This document shows positions 52,462 through 60,816 of a stretch of 64,000 nt of DNA, one piece after another. Under the pieces are notes generated by a model. The model was not told where the DNA came from. It did not search any database and saw only the letters and a list, made by a program, of their open reading frames with translations. Numbering within the stretch: position 1 is the stretch's first letter; the number at the start of each line of letters is the position of its first letter. The position numbers were made by a program, and so were the translations under genes. Source of the DNA: Alistipes shahii WAL 8301 (lineage in GTDB: Bacteria; Bacteroidota; Bacteroidia; Bacteroidales; Rikenellaceae); contig NZ_CP102253.1 of the NCBI RefSeq assembly GCF_025145845.1, positions 2,294,001 to 2,358,000 on the forward strand, given 5' to 3'.

Positions 52462-53745
52462 ATGAAATCGTTGCATAAAATCATCTTGTTTGCCCTGCTG
52501 CCCCTGATGGGTGCTTGCAGCGGCATGCTCGACATCGAGCCGCATTCGGCGGTCTCCCCGACGGTGGTCGGCTCCGACGACATCGAGGCGCTGCGCATCG
52601 GAATGTACAATAAGGTTCAGGAGGGACCTACCTACTACTCCTACATCGCGTTCGACCTCTTCGGCGGTGAGCTGATGACCAGCACGGGCCGCCCGATCGA
52701 CCTGATCAACTCGCTTTCCAATGCGCTGCATACGTTTGTCAGCAGCCAGTGGAACGGCTACTACAAGGCGCTTTTGCAGGTGAACAACGTCATGTCGATC
52801 GCCGAGGGGCTGGCCGACAGCCCCACGCGGAACCGGGTGCTGGGCGAGTGCCGCTATTTCCGGGCGTATATTTACCTCTGTCTGGTGACCCGCTTCGGCG
52901 ACGTGCCCGTCCTGCGGCAGAACACCCAGGCCAAGGTTTCGCGCGACCCGGCCTCGATGGCCTGGGAACTGGTCGAGGAGGACCTCGACGCGGCTTCGGG
53001 CTTCCTGAACGGGTTGAGCGCCGACAGTTTCTACTACGTGTCGCCCGCCGCCGTGACGGCCCTGAAAGCGCGCGTGAAACTCTATCTGGGCAAGAAGGGA
53101 GAGGCCAAGGAGCTGGCCGAGAGCCTGATCGCCAATCCGAACTACGCACTCGACGACTTCGACAAGATTTTCCGCTCGAAGGCCAACAAGGAGGTGATCT
53201 TCGCCTTCTCGTGCCTGACCGAGGACGGTTCGTCGATCAAGATTTCCAACCAGTTCTACTCCTACAACCACCCCAACAAGGGCAGTTACAACTACCGTCC
53301 CGCGGGCGACGTGATGACGATGTACGCCGACAACGACCTGCGCAAGGAGGTGTCGATCACCACGCTCGACAACCTGAACTTCGTCAACAAATACCCCAGC
53401 GGGCAGACCGGGTCGGACCCCGTGGTGATTTCGCGTCTGGCCGAAATGTACCTGATCAGCGCCGAGGCGCAGGGGCTGAACGGAGGTCTGGATCGTCTCA
53501 ACGAACTGCGGGAAAAGCGCGGCCTCGACAGGGTGAGTCCGGGGAACGAAGCCGATTTTCTCGACGCGGTGCTTCAGGAGCGCCGTCTGGAGTTCCTCGC
53601 CGAGGGTTTCCGCTGGTACGACCTCGTGCGGACCGGAAAGGCTACGCAGACGCTCGGCACGAAGGACTACCAGTGCCTGATGCCGCTTCCGAGCCGGGAG
53701 TTGCTTTACAATCCGAACCTCAAACCGAATAATCCGGGTTATTAG
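52462..53745 (+). CDS. SusD-family substrate-binding lipoprotein
   Basis: A 427-residue lipoprotein, shorter than the usual 500-600 of the family but with both ends intact. The lipidation site is in LMGACSGMLDIEP (Cys19), followed by the classic SusD N-terminus. The TPR-like segment (NRVLGECRYFRAYIYLCLV) and C-terminal FLAEGFRWYDLVRTG and MPLPSRELLYNP motifs are present. It forms the lid of the STN-SusC importer upstream. The short length suggests a smaller binding site or simple glycan ligand, which is inference. Confidence 0.93.
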   Translation: MKSLHKIILFALLPLMGACSGMLDIEPHSAVSPTVVGSDDIEALRIGMYNKVQEGPTYYSYIAFDLFGGELMTSTGRPIDLINSLSNALHTFVSSQWNGYYKALLQVNNVMSIAEGLADSPTRNRVLGECRYFRAYIYLCLVTRFGDVPVLRQNTQAKVSRDPASMAWELVEEDLDAASGFLNGLSADSFYYVSPAAVTALKARVKLYLGKKGEAKELAESLIANPNYALDDFDKIFRSKANKEVIFAFSCLTEDGSSIKISNQFYSYNHPNKGSYNYRPAGDVMTMYADNDLRKEVSITTLDNLNFVNKYPSGQTGSDPVVISRLAEMYLISAEAQGLNGGLDRLNELREKRGLDRVSPGNEADFLDAVLQERRLEFLAEGFRWYDLVRTGKATQTLGTKDYQCLMPLPSRELLYNPNLKPNNPGY

Positions 53746-53779
53746 CGGGATTGTCCAATATGCATAAAACGATAAAACG

Positions 53780-54721
53780 ATGAAAACATACAGATATATG
53801 ATCGGAATGCTGTTGTGCGTGTGGCTGCTTGCTGCGTGCGACAATTCGAATGCTTTCGACGAATACGCCAAGTTCGACACGACCGCCCAGACGGCCTGGG
53901 GACAGAGCATCGTCGACGGATCGAACGGGTATGTGGCTCACGTGAAGAGCGACAGGACCTACAACCTGGCCGACGGCGTGGACGTGCTGGAGATGGCATT
54001 TCTGGCCGACGACGGACTGGCCATGCAGCTGTTCCTGTTCAAGATCGCCCTGAGCGACAAAATCACCCTGCGCACGACGCTCGCCGACGACAAGAACCAG
54101 GTGGGCACCGGCCAGACGATTATGAAGCAGCTCGAAGCGATGCAGAAGAACGGGAAGAAGGTCTTGGGCGGCACGAACGCCGATTTCTTCAATACGACCT
54201 ACATCCCCTACGGCGTATGTTACCGCGACGGCGTGGCGGTGAAGACTTCGTTCAGCCGTACGGACTGCAACGTCTTCGTGATCACGAAGGACAACGAGGC
54301 CTGCTGCTTCACGGAGGAGGAGTACGCTCTTCACAAGGACATCGTCCGCGAAGCAGTCTGCGGCCTCGGCACGCTGCTGCTCAAGAACGGCGAGCAGCTG
54401 GACCAGAGCGGCAACACGATGCCGGTGGCGAACATGGAACCGCGTACGGCGATCGGCGTGTCGCAGGACGGCAAGGAGGTCTACCTGATGGTGGTCGACG
54501 GCCGTAACTTCTACTATTCGAACGGCGCCGACCTGCTGGACCTGATGAACCTGATGTCGGCCTGCGGAGCCTGCGACGCGCTCAACCTCGACGGCGGCGG
54601 CTCGTCGACCTTCATCGCTCGCGACGGCGCGGAGGGCGAACTCAAACTGCTGAACTGGCCGACCGACCAGGGCGGGGTCATGCGCAAGGTGGCGACCGGA
54701 TTGGCGATTGTTGAACAATAA
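53780..54721 (+). CDS. Phosphodiester glycosidase (NAGPA domain) lipoprotein
   Basis: A 313-residue lipoprotein with the lipidation site in LLAACDNSN (Cys20). Family motifs are GGTNADFFNT, RTAIGVSQDG, VVDGRN and LNLDGGGSSTFI, the conserved core of NAGPA/DUF2233 enzymes. The mammalian relative removes GlcNAc from a GlcNAc-1-phosphate-6-mannose diester; here it would cleave a sugar-phosphate diester in an imported or surface-bound glycan. It is 34 bases after SusD in the same operon. A second copy lies convergently at 57.7-58.5 kb. Substrate is inference. Confidence 0.88.
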   Translation: MKTYRYMIGMLLCVWLLAACDNSNAFDEYAKFDTTAQTAWGQSIVDGSNGYVAHVKSDRTYNLADGVDVLEMAFLADDGLAMQLFLFKIALSDKITLRTTLADDKNQVGTGQTIMKQLEAMQKNGKKVLGGTNADFFNTTYIPYGVCYRDGVAVKTSFSRTDCNVFVITKDNEACCFTEEEYALHKDIVREAVCGLGTLLLKNGEQLDQSGNTMPVANMEPRTAIGVSQDGKEVYLMVVDGRNFYYSNGADLLDLMNLMSACGACDALNLDGGGSSTFIARDGAEGELKLLNWPTDQGGVMRKVATGLAIVEQ

Positions 54722-54733
54722 AAGACGGAACCG

Positions 54734-56497
54734 ATGAAAACGATATTTCAATACCTGCTCCTGACGGCCGCATGCGCGGCGCTGGGAGCCTGCCAGGATT
54801 TTAGCGACGATACGGCCTTTACTCCCGAGACGCCCGAACTGTCGTTCGTGGAGACGAGCATCACCGCGGAGAAGGCCACCAAGGACTACGAACTTTCGAT
54901 CAAATCGAACCTTCCGTGGCGCATCGAATGCGACAAGGACTGGGTGTCGTTCGATCCGTCGTACGGACAGGGCGACGCCACGATCACGGTGACCGTGGCC
55001 GCAAACCGTACGCTCGACGAACGCACGGCGACGATCTCGGCCTATGTCATCAAGGGCGAGAACGTCACGCTGCCCGTGACGCAGGCCGCTGCGAGCGCTT
55101 CGGACCTGGCGACGCACTACTATGTCAAGACCGACGGCTCGGCCGACAAGGACGGCCTGACATGGGAGACGGCGACCACGCTGGCCAACGCGATCGACCA
55201 GGCGATGAACGGCGACGTGATCCATGTGGCTGCGGGTTCCTACGTGCCTTCGGTTCCGCTGACGGGCATGAAGACCGCGCTGGACAACACGTTCGAAATC
55301 CACAGCAACTTCTCGATGATCGGCGGCTATCCGGCCGATGCGGCCGAGGGCGCCGTGGCTGATCCCGTGGCGAACGAGACGATTCTGGACGGCGACCACG
55401 CCGTATGCCACGTGGTTGCGGTGACGGCGGCCAAGATGAACGGCATGAAGGCTTCGCTCGACGGATTCACGATCAAGAACGGTTCGTCGCAGTTCGGATC
55501 GGTGGGCAGCACGACGATAGGCGGCGTGAAGTTCTACCAGAGTTACGGCGCGGGCATTTTCATCGGCAACGCGACGGTGGACATCCTCAACTGCAAGATC
55601 GTCGACAATACGGACATCCGCATGGGCGCCATCCGTGTCGACGCCGGAGCCGAGGCGTTGTTCGACAACTGCGTGGTTGCCGACAATGCGACCAAGTCGA
55701 CGACGACGTACAACTGCGGCGGCCTGTGGGCCGACGGAGCCAAACTGCTGCGGATCAACAACTGTACGTTCAGCAACAACAAGGCGTCGGGCGTAGCTCC
55801 CTGTATCTACGTCTTCGGCGACACGGGCGGCAAGACCAATGTGCTGATCAGCAACACCACGATTTCGGGCAACAGCGTCAATCCCGAGCATGCGACCCGA
55901 AACGGCGGCGGTATCTACGTCCGCGAAAACGGCAACCTGGTGATCGTCAATTCGACGGTCTGCGGCAACCATTCCGGAAAGGGCGGCGGTATCGCGGTCT
56001 ACGGCAAGGTGGACAAGCCGAGCAAGGCGGTGATCGTCAGCTGTACGATTGCCGGCAACACGACGGTGACGGCCGGAAACGGTGCGGGATTGCAGCAGGC
56101 TGCCGTCGGAGGGGCCATCGAGGTCTACAATACGCTGATCTCGGGCAATACGACGGACGGCGCGGCCGACGATGTCGCCTGGTTCAAGGACGCCAGCTAC
56201 AAGGTCGCCAACTCCATTATCGGAGGCACGGTCTACAATGCCGACGGTATGGCTGTCGCAGGCGCGGCGTTCGATCCTGCCTCGATGCTCAGCCCGCTGG
56301 GCGACAATGGCGGTGCGACGAAGACCTGCGTGCTGCTCGGCGACGCGAATCCGGCGCGCCAGTACGGCATGTCCGCTTCGGAGCTGAAGATCCTGGGCGA
56401 GACGCTCGATCCGGCCTTCGGCGAGGCGGTCAGCGCCATCGACCAGACCGGCGCTTCGCGCACGGGCAAGACGGTGATCGGAGCCGTCGTGAAATAA
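54734..56497 (+). CDS. BACON and parallel beta-helix lipoprotein
   Basis: A 587-residue lipoprotein (LGACQDFSDD, Cys20 with a surface-export-like acidic tail). Residues about 35-120 form a BACON domain (LSIKSNLPWRIECDKDWVSF). The rest is a right-handed beta-helix of short Asn/Gly-rich coils (NCTFSNNKASG, NTTISGNSV, NSTVCGNHSGKGGG), with an anchor-type C-terminus (DPASMLSPLGDNGG). Beta-helices of this type act as polysaccharide lyases, glycosidases or adhesins; no catalytic signature is recognisable. It is the last gene of the operon, 12 bases after the phosphodiester glycosidase, and is followed by a terminator. Confidence 0.85.
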   Translation: MKTIFQYLLLTAACAALGACQDFSDDTAFTPETPELSFVETSITAEKATKDYELSIKSNLPWRIECDKDWVSFDPSYGQGDATITVTVAANRTLDERTATISAYVIKGENVTLPVTQAAASASDLATHYYVKTDGSADKDGLTWETATTLANAIDQAMNGDVIHVAAGSYVPSVPLTGMKTALDNTFEIHSNFSMIGGYPADAAEGAVADPVANETILDGDHAVCHVVAVTAAKMNGMKASLDGFTIKNGSSQFGSVGSTTIGGVKFYQSYGAGIFIGNATVDILNCKIVDNTDIRMGAIRVDAGAEALFDNCVVADNATKSTTTYNCGGLWADGAKLLRINNCTFSNNKASGVAPCIYVFGDTGGKTNVLISNTTISGNSVNPEHATRNGGGIYVRENGNLVIVNSTVCGNHSGKGGGIAVYGKVDKPSKAVIVSCTIAGNTTVTAGNGAGLQQAAVGGAIEVYNTLISGNTTDGAADDVAWFKDASYKVANSIIGGTVYNADGMAVAGAAFDPASMLSPLGDNGGATKTCVLLGDANPARQYGMSASELKILGETLDPAFGEAVSAIDQTGASRTGKTVIGAVVK

Positions 56498-56509
56498 ATC
56501 TGTTCACAG

Positions 56510-56542
56510 GGGGCGTGCTTTCATCGGTGCGCCCCTTTTTTT
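56510..56542 (+). terminator. Terminator of the glycan operon
   Basis: GGGGCG (56510-56515) pairs with CGCCCC (56530-56535) across a 14-base loop, followed by seven T. Confidence 0.75.
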
Positions 56543-56543
56543 G

Positions 56544-56551
56544 TATCTTTG
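56544..56551 (+). promoter_or_regulatory. Probable -7 box of the TIM-barrel gene
   Basis: TATCTTTG directly after the terminator T tract, about 100 bases before the ATG at 56654. The -33 region would lie inside the terminator hairpin and has no clear TTTG. Confidence 0.45.
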
Positions 56552-56591
56552 GGGTCGTAACGCCCCTTTTATCTGTCGCGGCGTCCGGCCG

Positions 56592-56601
56592 CCCCCCCCC
56601 C
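56592..56601 (+). repeat. Ten-base poly-C in the TIM-barrel gene leader
   Basis: Ten consecutive C about 50 bases upstream of the ATG and some 40 bases after the -7 box. It is followed by GCAAGGAGGTG, a strong Shine-Dalgarno-like sequence that is rare in this window but too far (about 45 bases) from the chosen ATG. Confidence 0.9.
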
Positions 56602-56653
56602 GCAAGGAGGTGCGGTTTTGCATCGGCCCGACTTTTTTATGATCTTTACAGTT

Positions 56654-57583
56654 ATGAAACTTTACAGAACCGGACTGCTGCTGCTTGCAGTCCTATGCAC
56701 AATCCCGGTGTTTGCCGGGCAGCCGCCGCGGCTGAAGGTGGGTTCCTCGTCCGGGATTTTCGGCCCGGTGACGAACTGGACCTACGAAACCTTCGCCGAG
56801 GCGAAGAGGGCAGGCATCGACGCCATCGAGATCAGCGCGTCGACGTTGTTCCTGAACAAGGAGATGACCGACGATCGGCAGATCGAGGCGCGCTGCCGTC
56901 AGCTGAAGCGCGACCTCAAGCGCGCCGGAATCGAAATCTGGTCGGTGCACATGCCTTTCGGCCGCGAGATCGACCTCTCGCAGACGGACGAGGCCGTGCG
57001 GCAGCGGAGTGTCGAACTGCACCGCCGCGTGCTGCGCTTCTGCAAGATCCTGTCGCCGCGGATCGTGCTGTTCCACCCGAGCTGGTATCTCGGGCACGGG
57101 GAGCGCGACGCGCGGATCGCGCAGCTGGTGCGCTCGGTCGGGGAGCTGCTTCCCGATGCGAAGAAGATCGGCGCCCGGGTGGTGATCGAGAACATGCTGG
57201 GCTACGAACTGGTCAAGGACGGGAACTACGAACGCCCGCTGGGCCGTACGGTCGAAGAGGTGCTGCACATCATGTCGCTCGTGCCCCGGGAGGTGGACGC
57301 TGCGGTCGACACCAACCACATCGACAATCCCGAACTGCTGATCAGTGCGCTCGGACGCCGGGTGAGGACGATTCACGTCAGCGACGGCGACGGCCGCAAC
57401 GAGTGTCACGAACTGCCGGGCCAGGGCCGGGGCGACAACGACTGGACGGCGATCCTGAAGGCCCTGTACGAGGATGCGCACTACCGGGGCGTCTTCATGT
57501 ACGAGGTGAAGAAGGCGGAGTTCCCGCAGTTGAAGGCTTGTTACGACCGGTTGTACGAACAGTACGTGCAGTCGAAGCAATAA
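56654..57583 (+). CDS. Exported sugar phosphate isomerase/epimerase-like TIM barrel
   Basis: A 309-residue protein of the xylose isomerase-like/AP endonuclease 2 TIM-barrel superfamily with a signal peptide (MKLYRTGLLLLAVLCTIPVFA). ATG 56654 gives this signal; an ATG at 56618 would add 12 residues. Metal-binding positions typical of the fold are visible: VIENMLG (Glu), VDTNHIDNP (Asp, His), IHVSDGDG (His, Asp) and MYEVKK (Glu). It probably acts on a free sugar or sugar phosphate in the periplasm. It lies between the glycan operon and a convergent second phosphodiester glycosidase and may process their product. Confidence 0.85.
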   Translation: MKLYRTGLLLLAVLCTIPVFAGQPPRLKVGSSSGIFGPVTNWTYETFAEAKRAGIDAIEISASTLFLNKEMTDDRQIEARCRQLKRDLKRAGIEIWSVHMPFGREIDLSQTDEAVRQRSVELHRRVLRFCKILSPRIVLFHPSWYLGHGERDARIAQLVRSVGELLPDAKKIGARVVIENMLGYELVKDGNYERPLGRTVEEVLHIMSLVPREVDAAVDTNHIDNPELLISALGRRVRTIHVSDGDGRNECHELPGQGRGDNDWTAILKALYEDAHYRGVFMYEVKKAEFPQLKACYDRLYEQYVQSKQ

Positions 57584-57601
57584 GGACGGTCGGGTTAAAT
57601 G

Positions 57602-57639
57602 AGAACGCGGTTTGATGCAACTTCATCAAACCGCGTTCT
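57602..57639. terminator. Bidirectional terminator
   Basis: A perfect 16-base stem (57602-57617 with 57624-57639, starting AGAACGCGG) with six-base loop between convergent genes. Confidence 0.85.
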
Positions 57640-57661
57640 TTGATTCAGGGCCGCTGGCCGG

Positions 57662-58504
57662 TCACCTGCGGACCACGATGCAGTTGGGGACCCCGCGCTC
57701 GCCCTCGTGGTCGAAGCGGCGGTTGTCGTAGGGATGGTTGAGGACGCCTTCCTGCGCCGTCCAGAGCGTCGAGGAGCCGCCGCCGTCGAGGTTCAGCGCC
57801 TCGGTAAGACCTAACTGGCGTGCGATGTAGGCTGTTTCGGCGATGGTCGCGCCGTCGCCCTGGCCTTTGAAACGCCCGTCGATCACGGCCATCACCACCG
57901 TGCCGTCGGCCCGTTTGCCGATCAGCGTCCGGGGATGGCGGCGCGTGTAGAAACTGCTTCCGGAGGTGTATTCGACCACCTTGCCGCCGTCGATCAGCAC
58001 CGGGCCTGCGGCCAGCGCTGAGCGGTAGCGGCGCGCCACGTCGGCATACTGCGTCGTGTCGCACGGGAAGATCTCCATCCGGCGGCCCTTGCGGTCCTTG
58101 AAGGCGATGACGCCGTTGGTGCGGAATGCCTCCTCGGGGGTGGTGCGTCCCACGATCTTCCTGTCGAGCAGGACGAAGGTGACCGGTTCGAAGGTTTTGA
58201 CGTTGAAGTAGCTGCCGTTGACGGCGATCTCCGCGCCGGCGGCCTTCCCCAGATCGCTCGTGGACTCGGCCCTGCGGTCGAGGTGGACGATCGAGGTGGT
58301 GAACCTGCGTCCGGGGTAGGTGGCGACGGAGATGCTCTGCCGCGACCCGAACATGTCGATCTGGGCGTAGCGGCATTCGGCGCCGCCGCCGAGATCGGCC
58401 GTGCGCCATTGGGCGGTGGCGAATGCAATCGAGTCGCGGGGAGTCTGCGCCGCGGCGCTGGAGGAAAAGAGGAGCAGCAAGGCTCCCGTCAGAATTTTGT
58501 TCAT
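57662..58504 (-). CDS. Second phosphodiester glycosidase (NAGPA domain), exported
   Basis: A 280-residue secreted enzyme. ATG 58502-58504 starts a signal peptide (MNKILTGALLLLFSSSAAAQ); an ATG 13 codons upstream is less likely. The motifs VNGSYFNVKT, RTLIGKRADG, AVIDGRFKG and LNLDGGGSSTLW mark the NAGPA/DUF2233 fold and align with those of the 53780 gene, though the two are clearly diverged. It lacks a lipobox, so it is probably periplasmic and may act after the lipoprotein copy. It converges on the TIM-barrel gene across a shared terminator. Confidence 0.88.
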   Translation of the reverse strand: MNKILTGALLLLFSSSAAAQTPRDSIAFATAQWRTADLGGGAECRYAQIDMFGSRQSISVATYPGRRFTTSIVHLDRRAESTSDLGKAAGAEIAVNGSYFNVKTFEPVTFVLLDRKIVGRTTPEEAFRTNGVIAFKDRKGRRMEIFPCDTTQYADVARRYRSALAAGPVLIDGGKVVEYTSGSSFYTRRHPRTLIGKRADGTVVMAVIDGRFKGQGDGATIAETAYIARQLGLTEALNLDGGGSSTLWTAQEGVLNHPYDNRRFDHEGERGVPNCIVVRR

Positions 58505-58667
58505 GGTTCGGATAAACGGGTTAGTAGCCACAAATTTACGCATTTAGCACGGATTTAGCAAGCGTCGGAGCCGCTATTTTCGGGGAAAAACGGACGCCGG
58601 ACCCTCCCGGAAACGAAAGCGCCCCCGGAAGTCCGGAGGCGCTGGTTTTTCGGGGCGGAAAAGCTGT

Positions 58668-59240
58668 TTACTGCCTGGCCTTGGTGTAGACCGTGCCCGT
58701 GCCCTCGATCGTGAGGGTGTAGTTCCCGTCGGCCGTTTTGGCGATCATGCCCGTCTGGGTGAAGTCGATGGTCTGGCCGTTGCCGAGGCTCTGGCCCTTG
58801 AGCAGGATTTTGTCCGCCTCGCCCTGAAGCTCCCACGAGGTGTAGACCAGCGTCGCCATGTTGATCGACCTGGCTGCGCCTTCGACCATGATCTCGACGC
58901 CCATGACGCCTTCGGGAGCAATCGGGTCGGGCATCGTCCATTTGCCGACGGCTTCGGCGTAGGTGGGATCGGTCGCAATCTTCGTGGCGGCGGCGCCGTC
59001 CTTCAGCTTGCCCGTGTAGTCTACGGTGACGGGGGCGCCGAGCAGCAGGCCGTTGGCGTCGCTCTTGTCGACGGCCGTGGTCGCGAAGGTGCAGGTGCTC
59101 TCGTCGGTCAGTGCACGGACGGTGACGGTGTTCATCGAGGCGTCGGTGATGAATCCCGAGAAGGTTTTGGGGCTGTTGTCGGCGCAGGCCGTCAGGCCGG
59201 CGAAAGCCAGTGCGGCGATCAGGGATTTGATGTTGTTCAT
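58668..59240 (-). CDS. Lipocalin-like small lipoprotein
   Basis: A 190-residue lipoprotein; ATG 59238-59240 gives the signal MNNIKSLIAALAFAGLTAC with Cys19 lipidated. The C-terminal part (about residues 95-190) is beta-rich with GKWTMPDP at its start and a regular strand pattern like Bacteroidetes lipocalin-family proteins. The first half has a separate small beta domain (FSGFITDASMNTVTVRAL). No ligand can be predicted. It lies alone, in the same direction as the Nfn genes but 52 bases downstream of the large-subunit stop. Confidence 0.65.
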   Translation of the reverse strand: MNNIKSLIAALAFAGLTACADNSPKTFSGFITDASMNTVTVRALTDESTCTFATTAVDKSDANGLLLGAPVTVDYTGKLKDGAAATKIATDPTYAEAVGKWTMPDPIAPEGVMGVEIMVEGAARSINMATLVYTSWELQGEADKILLKGQSLGNGQTIDFTQTGMIAKTADGNYTLTIEGTGTVYTKARQ

Positions 59241-59292
59241 GGTGTCGGATTTATCGGATTTGCATGTTGCAGCTAATATACGGAACTCTCGC

Positions 59293-60693
59293 TTAATGTG
59301 TGCCGTTTGCACGTGATTTTACATATTCGTCGATGGCTTTGGCCGCGGTGCGTCCCGCTCCCATGGCCAGGATGACCGTCGCGGCGCCCGTCACGGCGTC
59401 GCCGCCTGCGAAGACGCCCGGACGGGTCGTCGCGCCGCGCTCGTCGGCCGTGATGCAGCCGCGGCGGGTGGTTTCCAGACCGGCGGTCGTGGCGGCCAGC
59501 AGCGGATTGGGCGAGGTTCCCAGCGCCATGATCACCACGTCGCATTCGATTTCGAACTCCGAGCCCTCCTTTACCACCGGCGAGCGGCGGCCGCTTTCGT
59601 CGGGTTCGCCCAGCTCCATCTCCACGCACCGCAGGCCCGTCACCCAGCCTTTTTCGTCGCCGAGGACTGCGGTGGGGTTGGTCAGCATGCGGAAGCGGAT
59701 GCCCTCCTCCTTGGCGTGGTGGACCTCCTCGACGCGCGCCGGAAGCTCTTTTTCCGAACGGCGGTAGACGATCGTGGCCTCTGCACCCAGCCGTTTGGCC
59801 GTGCGCACGGCGTCCATCGCCACGTTGCCGCCGCCTACGACCACGACGCGCTGTCCGACGTAGATCGGGGTGTCGTACGCCTTGTCGTAGGCATGCATCA
59901 GGTTGGCCCGCGTGAGGAACTCGTTGGCCGAAACCACGCCGTTGAGGTTCTCGCCCGGGATGCCCATGAAGCGGGGCAGCCCGGCGCCCGAGCCGATGAA
60001 TACGGCGTCATAGCCTTCGTCGTCCAGCAGCGAGTCGATCGTCACGGTGCGGCCCACGATCACGTCGGTCTCGATCCCGACGCCCAGCCGTTCGACCTGG
60101 GCGATCTCGCGCGCCACGATCCGCTCCTTCGGGAGGCGGAATTCGGGAATGCCGTAAACCAGCACGCCGCCCACCTTGTGCAGCGCCTCGAAAATCTTCA
60201 CTTCGTAGCCCATGCGGGCCAGGTCGCTGGCGCAGGCCAGCCCGGCCGGGCCGCTGCCGATGACGGCGACCTTGCGGCCGTTGCGCACGGCGGCGGGCTG
60301 CACGGGGGCGCCGTGTTCGAGTTTCCAGTCGCCGACGAAGCGTTCGAGCTTGCCCACGGCGACCGGTTCGCTCTTGATGCCCAGGATGCACGAGCCTTCG
60401 CACTGGCTCTCCTGCGGGCAGACGCGGCCGCAGATCGACGGCAGCGAACTGTCCTCGGAGATGATGTCGGCTGCCTCCTGCAACCGCCCTTCGTGCAGGG
60501 CGGCGATGAAGTCGGGGATGCGGATGCCTACGGGGCAGGCCGCCACGCAGCGGGGATTCTTGCAGCGCAGGCAGCGCGAAGCTTCGAGTGTGGCCTCTTC
60601 GAGGTCGTAGCCGTAGCAGACCTCCTCGAAATTGGTCGCACGGATCGCCGGGTCCTGTTCGCGCACCGGCACGCGGGGTATTTTGTTTGCCAT
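59293..60693 (-). CDS. nfnB: Nfn-type transhydrogenase large subunit (glutamate synthase small-chain-like)
   Basis: A 466-residue flavoprotein annotated either as glutamate synthase small chain (GltA) or as the large subunit of NADH-dependent ferredoxin:NADP+ oxidoreductase. The N-terminal CLRCKNPRCVAACP and CGRVCPQESQCEG motifs bind two 4Fe-4S clusters, followed by an FAD motif (VAVIGSGPAGLACASDLA) and an NAD(P) motif (VVVVGGGNVAMDA). The downstream partner gene at 60.8-61.7 kb encodes the small FAD/2Fe-2S subunit, which supports the Nfn reading because glutamate synthase small chains pair with a large glutaminase subunit, absent here. It probably bifurcates electrons between NADPH, NADH and ferredoxin. 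Confidence 0.85.
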   Translation of the reverse strand: MANKIPRVPVREQDPAIRATNFEEVCYGYDLEEATLEASRCLRCKNPRCVAACPVGIRIPDFIAALHEGRLQEAADIISEDSSLPSICGRVCPQESQCEGSCILGIKSEPVAVGKLERFVGDWKLEHGAPVQPAAVRNGRKVAVIGSGPAGLACASDLARMGYEVKIFEALHKVGGVLVYGIPEFRLPKERIVAREIAQVERLGVGIETDVIVGRTVTIDSLLDDEGYDAVFIGSGAGLPRFMGIPGENLNGVVSANEFLTRANLMHAYDKAYDTPIYVGQRVVVVGGGNVAMDAVRTAKRLGAEATIVYRRSEKELPARVEEVHHAKEEGIRFRMLTNPTAVLGDEKGWVTGLRCVEMELGEPDESGRRSPVVKEGSEFEIECDVVIMALGTSPNPLLAATTAGLETTRRGCITADERGATTRPGVFAGGDAVTGAATVILAMGAGRTAAKAIDEYVKSRANGTH

Positions 60694-60702
60694 GTGATAG
60701 CA

Positions 60703-60750
60703 GGTTAAAGGTTAAAAGTGAAAGGTTAAAAGTGAAAAGTTAAAAGAGGG
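60703..60750. repeat. Short A-rich tandem repeat between Nfn genes
   Basis: The 14-base unit GGTTAAAAGTGAAA occurs twice in a row (60710-60737) flanked by partial copies GGTTAAA (60703-60709) and AGTTAAAAG (from 60738). It lies in the 123-base gap between the two Nfn genes, which otherwise are GC-rich. Confidence 0.85.
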
Positions 60751-60816
60751 AAGTTCTATGCGGGAGATAATTATATATTCTGCATGGTCTCCGTCGCTAA
60801 AATACCTTTCACCTTC

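Noticed and set aside
52462..53745. Truncated SusD
   Set aside because: At 427 residues it is short, but lipobox, TPR-like region and C-terminal motifs are all present, so it is treated as intact.
60703..60750. Possible CRISPR-like array
   Set aside because: Units are only 14 bases and directly adjacent without spacers; it is a simple tandem repeat.
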